Source: CAZPUI01 sp964415525
GTDB lineage: Bacteria; Acidobacteriota; Holophagae; Holophagales; Holophagaceae
DNA length: 43,708 nucleotides
Reading direction: 5' to 3'
Assembly: GCA_964415525.1 (NCBI GenBank)
Contig: CAYQAS010000023.1
Span: 1 to 43,708, forward strand
A program made the translations under genes and the position numbers. The notes beneath the pieces were generated by a model, which saw only the letters and a list, made by a program, of their open reading frames with translations, did not search any database and was not told the origin of the DNA. Positions 41,535 through 43,708 of the stretch are shown in pieces; the stretch's first letter is position 1; each line of letters opens with the position of its first letter.

Positions 41535-42394
41535 CCGATCAGGCCTCCCGTCTCCGCGCCCTGGCCAGGAACATTCCCGCCGAGTCCCCCTTCTTTTCCG
41601 CCCGGGTCCTGGCCATCACCTCCGGCAAGGGTGGGGTCGGCAAAACCAACGTCGTGGCGGGCCTCGCCATGTCCCTGGCTCGTACCGGCGAGCGCGTGCT
41701 GGTGCTCGATGCGGACTTCGGCCTCGCCAACCTGGACATCCTGCTTGGGCTCTCGCCGACCCACACCCTGGAGCACGTCCTGCGCGGGGAGCGGCTCATG
41801 GAGGAGATCCTCCTGGAAGGCCCCGAAGGCATCCAGGTCATCCCCGCCTCCAGCGGCATCCAGGAACTCACCCGCCTGGACGCCTCCGCCGAACTGAGGC
41901 TCGTGCAGGGCCTCCAGCGGCTCGCCGAGCGCTTCGACTGGATGCTGATCGACACCGCCGCGGGCATCCACGACAGCGTCATCAAACTGCTGATGGCCGC
42001 CCAGGAAGTGATCCTCGTGACGACGCCGGAACCCACCAGCCTCGTGGATGCCTACGCGATGGTGAAGGTCGTCCATCTGCGGGACCCGGGCAAATCCATC
42101 TGGCTTCTGGTGAACAACGCCCAAGGCGAGGGCGAAGCCGAAGAGACCATTGAGCAGCTCCAGGCGGCCATCCAGCGCTTCCTGGGCCGCGAAATCAAGG
42201 TTCTCGGCATGATCCCCGCCGACCCCCACATGCTCCAGGCCGTGCGCCAACAACGGAGCGTCGCCGACCTCTTTCCCCGCTCCCCAGCATCCCTGGCGTT
42301 CCGAGCCCTCTCAGATCGCTTGCAAAAGGGGGTACCGTTGCAGAAGGATGGATTTCAATCCTTCTGGGATCAACTGCGCACCGAGGAACCATGA
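41531..42394 (+). CDS. flhG: MinD-like ATPase FlhG (FleN)
   Basis: 287 residues. Deviant Walker A with the signature lysine (SGKGGVGKTNVVAGLAMSLA), then LVLDADFGLANLDILLG and WMLIDTAAGI. FlhG controls flagellar number by acting on FlhF and on transcription factors. The C-terminal helix region LFPRSPASLAFRAL is where FlhG proteins bind membrane. The start overlaps flhF by four bases and the stop overlaps fliA by four bases (42391-42394), so expression of the three is coupled. Confidence 0.93.
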   Translation: MTDQASRLRALARNIPAESPFFSARVLAITSGKGGVGKTNVVAGLAMSLARTGERVLVLDADFGLANLDILLGLSPTHTLEHVLRGERLMEEILLEGPEGIQVIPASSGIQELTRLDASAELRLVQGLQRLAERFDWMLIDTAAGIHDSVIKLLMAAQEVILVTTPEPTSLVDAYAMVKVVHLRDPGKSIWLLVNNAQGEGEAEETIEQLQAAIQRFLGREIKVLGMIPADPHMLQAVRQQRSVADLFPRSPASLAFRALSDRLQKGVPLQKDGFQSFWDQLRTEEP

Positions 42395-43341
42395 CGGCCC
42401 CCAAGAAAGGTGCCCCGGCACCCCTTCCGCTTTCCGATCCCCAACCGGTCTCTCCGGCAGCAGCACCGCGCCCCGGCGCGGGGCGCGCGGCGAACAAGGC
42501 CTACGGCGCCTCCGCCGTGGCGCCGCCACCGCCCGTTGAAGACCCGCTCGAGGACCTGCATCTGCCGGATCTGCCGGATCCGGAGGACGCCCTGCCTGCC
42601 GGCGATCTGCCGGAGGTGCCGGACACCTTCGATCCTGCGGACCGCGATCTGCTGGTCACGGAGTGCCTGCCGCTGGTGAAGTTCGTGGCGCACCGCATCA
42701 GCGCGCGCCTGCCTTCCCATGTGGAGCTCGACGACCTCATCCACAGCGGCATCCTCGGCCTGCTGGACGCGGTAAAGAAATACGAGCCCGGCCGCAACGT
42801 GAAGTTCAAGACCTACGCCGAGCAGCGCATCCGCGGCGCGATCCTGGACGGCCTACGGGACCTCGACTGGGTGCCCCGCAGCCTGCGGCGGAAGAAGAAG
42901 GACATCGAAGCCGCCTACCACGAGCTCGAACAGCAGCTCGGCCGCGCCGCCTCAGACGAGGAGGTCGCGGGCCACCTCGGCATGCCGCTGGAAGAGCTGC
43001 ACAAGGCCCTGGACGACCTCAAGGGCGTGACCCTCGGCACCTTCATGGACGCCGGCGAGGACCACGAGGGCGAGAGCCTCATCAGCGTCGTGCCCGATCC
43101 CGATGCGGAGGATCCCCAAGTCACGCTCCAGACCAAGGAGCTGCGGGCCATTCTCAAGGAAGCCGTGGATCGACTGCCCACCAAGGAGCGGTTCGTCGTG
43201 CAGCTCTACTACTTCGACGAGCTCACGATGAAGGAAATCGGCACACTCCTGAACATCACCGAGAGCCGGGTATCGCAATTGCATACCAAATCCATGCTCC
43301 GGCTCCGGGGCAAGCTGCAGGAACGGCGGATCGAGGGGTAG
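42391..43341 (+). CDS. fliA: Flagellar sigma factor FliA (sigma-28/WhiG type)
   Basis: 316 residues, longer than the usual 230-260 because of an N-terminal extension of about 80 residues rich in Pro, Ala and acidic residues (from PKKGAPAPLPLSDPQPV through EDPLEDLHLPDLPDPEDA). The sigma core begins around residue 85 with RDLLVTECLPLVKFVAHRIS; region 2 has HSGILGLLDAVKKYEP and KFKTYAEQRIRGAILDGLR, region 3 EAAYHELEQQLGRAAS, and region 4 LTMKEIGTLLNITESRVSQLHTK. It directs RNA polymerase to late flagellar and chemotaxis genes. The ATG at 42391 overlaps flhG, which favours this start over an internal one. Confidence 0.93.
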   Translation: MTAPKKGAPAPLPLSDPQPVSPAAAPRPGAGRAANKAYGASAVAPPPPVEDPLEDLHLPDLPDPEDALPAGDLPEVPDTFDPADRDLLVTECLPLVKFVAHRISARLPSHVELDDLIHSGILGLLDAVKKYEPGRNVKFKTYAEQRIRGAILDGLRDLDWVPRSLRRKKKDIEAAYHELEQQLGRAASDEEVAGHLGMPLEELHKALDDLKGVTLGTFMDAGEDHEGESLISVVPDPDAEDPQVTLQTKELRAILKEAVDRLPTKERFVVQLYYFDELTMKEIGTLLNITESRVSQLHTKSMLRLRGKLQERRIEG

Positions 43342-43344
43342 TTC

Positions 43345-43708
43345 GTGGCAAAAATCCTCAGTCAGGAAGAGGTCGATGCCCTCCTGAAGTCCCATGCCAA
43401 AGGTGGGAAGGCGGCAGCCGCACCTGCCGCGCCCCCGGCGGAGAAGGCCACCCCAGCCGCCGCCAGCAAGGCAAAAAAGGCCCAGGTCCAAAAGAAGGTC
43501 AGCCTATACAACTTCCGCCGACCGGACCGGGTCAGCCGAGAGCAGATGCGTTCCCTGCATTTCATGCACGATCGCTTCTCCCGGAATTTCTCCAGCAGCC
43601 TCTCTGCCTACCTCCGCACCATCACGGAAGTGAACCTCGTCAGCGTGGAACAGCTCAGCTACCAGGAGTTCCTGCTCTCGGTGCCGGATCCCACGTGCTT
43701 CAACGCCA
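43345..43708 (+). CDS. fliM: Flagellar motor switch protein FliM (5' part)
   Basis: The frame is open from a GTG at 43345 (GAGGGG a few bases upstream) to the window edge, 121 codons. The first residues, AKILSQEEVDALLK, are the conserved CheY-binding N-terminus of FliM. A Lys/Ala/Pro-rich linker follows, then YNFRRPDRVSREQMRSL and FMHDRFSRNFSSSLSAYLR, the start of the FliM middle domain. FliM is part of the C-ring and sets the direction of rotation with FliG and FliN. It begins three bases after the fliA stop. Confidence 0.95.
   Translation, partial: MAKILSQEEVDALLKSHAKGGKAAAAPAAPPAEKATPAAASKAKKAQVQKKVSLYNFRRPDRVSREQMRSLHFMHDRFSRNFSSSLSAYLRTITEVNLVSVEQLSYQEFLLSVPDPTCFNA

Noticed and set aside
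1..43708. CRISPR array or insertion sequence
   Set aside because: No regularly spaced short repeats, no transposase or integrase, and no terminal inverted repeats were seen, including at the borders of the effector cassettes.

Overview
The window reads as a chromosomal stretch of a GC-rich, Gram-negative, motile bacterium. It carries a type VI secretion (T6SS) effector locus, a complete leuABCD leucine operon, outer-membrane lipoprotein genes, a lipid A/UDP-sugar gene set and the start of a flagellar export and assembly operon (flhA-flhF-flhG-fliA-fliM). The mix of DUF1501/DUF1800 export genes, LPP20/CsgG-like lipoproteins, bacterial Ser/Thr kinase and this flagellar order would suit an acidobacterium of the Holophaga/Geothrix kind. 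That placement is an inference from gene content, not something the sequence proves.

Region 1 (1-7490) is the T6SS effector island. The 3' end of vgrG is followed by a DUF2169 adaptor gene, then by two tandem copies of a four-gene cassette: PAAR-like DUF4150 protein, small putative nuclease toxin, small putative immunity protein, and a 325-residue protein. In each cassette the outer parts are GC-rich and nearly identical between copies, while the core (toxin C-terminus, immunity gene and the first codons of the 325-residue protein) is AT-rich and strongly diverged. The 325-residue protein appears to be built from two copies of the same fold as the small immunity proteins. This looks like a cassette-exchange arrangement and is the most interesting part of the window. 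An exported beta-propeller-like protein follows (7541-9646).

Region 2 (9766-16218) holds a LysR regulator divergent from leuA-leuB-leuC-leuD, with a long imperfect palindrome between leuA and leuB, and a small exported protein after leuD. Region 3 (16426-22616) has, on the minus strand, a lipoprotein/DUF1800/DUF1501 operon and a CsgG-like plus LPP20-like pair, and on the plus strand a second LPP20-like protein that ends in a hairpin shared with a convergent Ser/Thr kinase gene.

Region 4 (22611-29566, minus strand) runs from a GT39/ArnT-like glycosyltransferase through a cysteine desulfurase, an ABC exporter pair and an SdpI-family protein to the membrane-anchored kinase. Region 5 (29789-35863) contains a YgjV-like membrane protein with a C-terminal acyltransferase-like part, 6-phosphofructokinase, an unrecognised TTG-start gene, an ArnA-type UDP-glucuronate decarboxylase/dehydrogenase, rsmE, purN and a small unknown gene. 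Region 6 (35926-43708) has a STAS antagonist and a receiver-SpoIIE-ATPase protein (a partner-switching pair) directly upstream of flhA, flhF, flhG, fliA and the 5' part of fliM, most of these overlapping or closely spaced.
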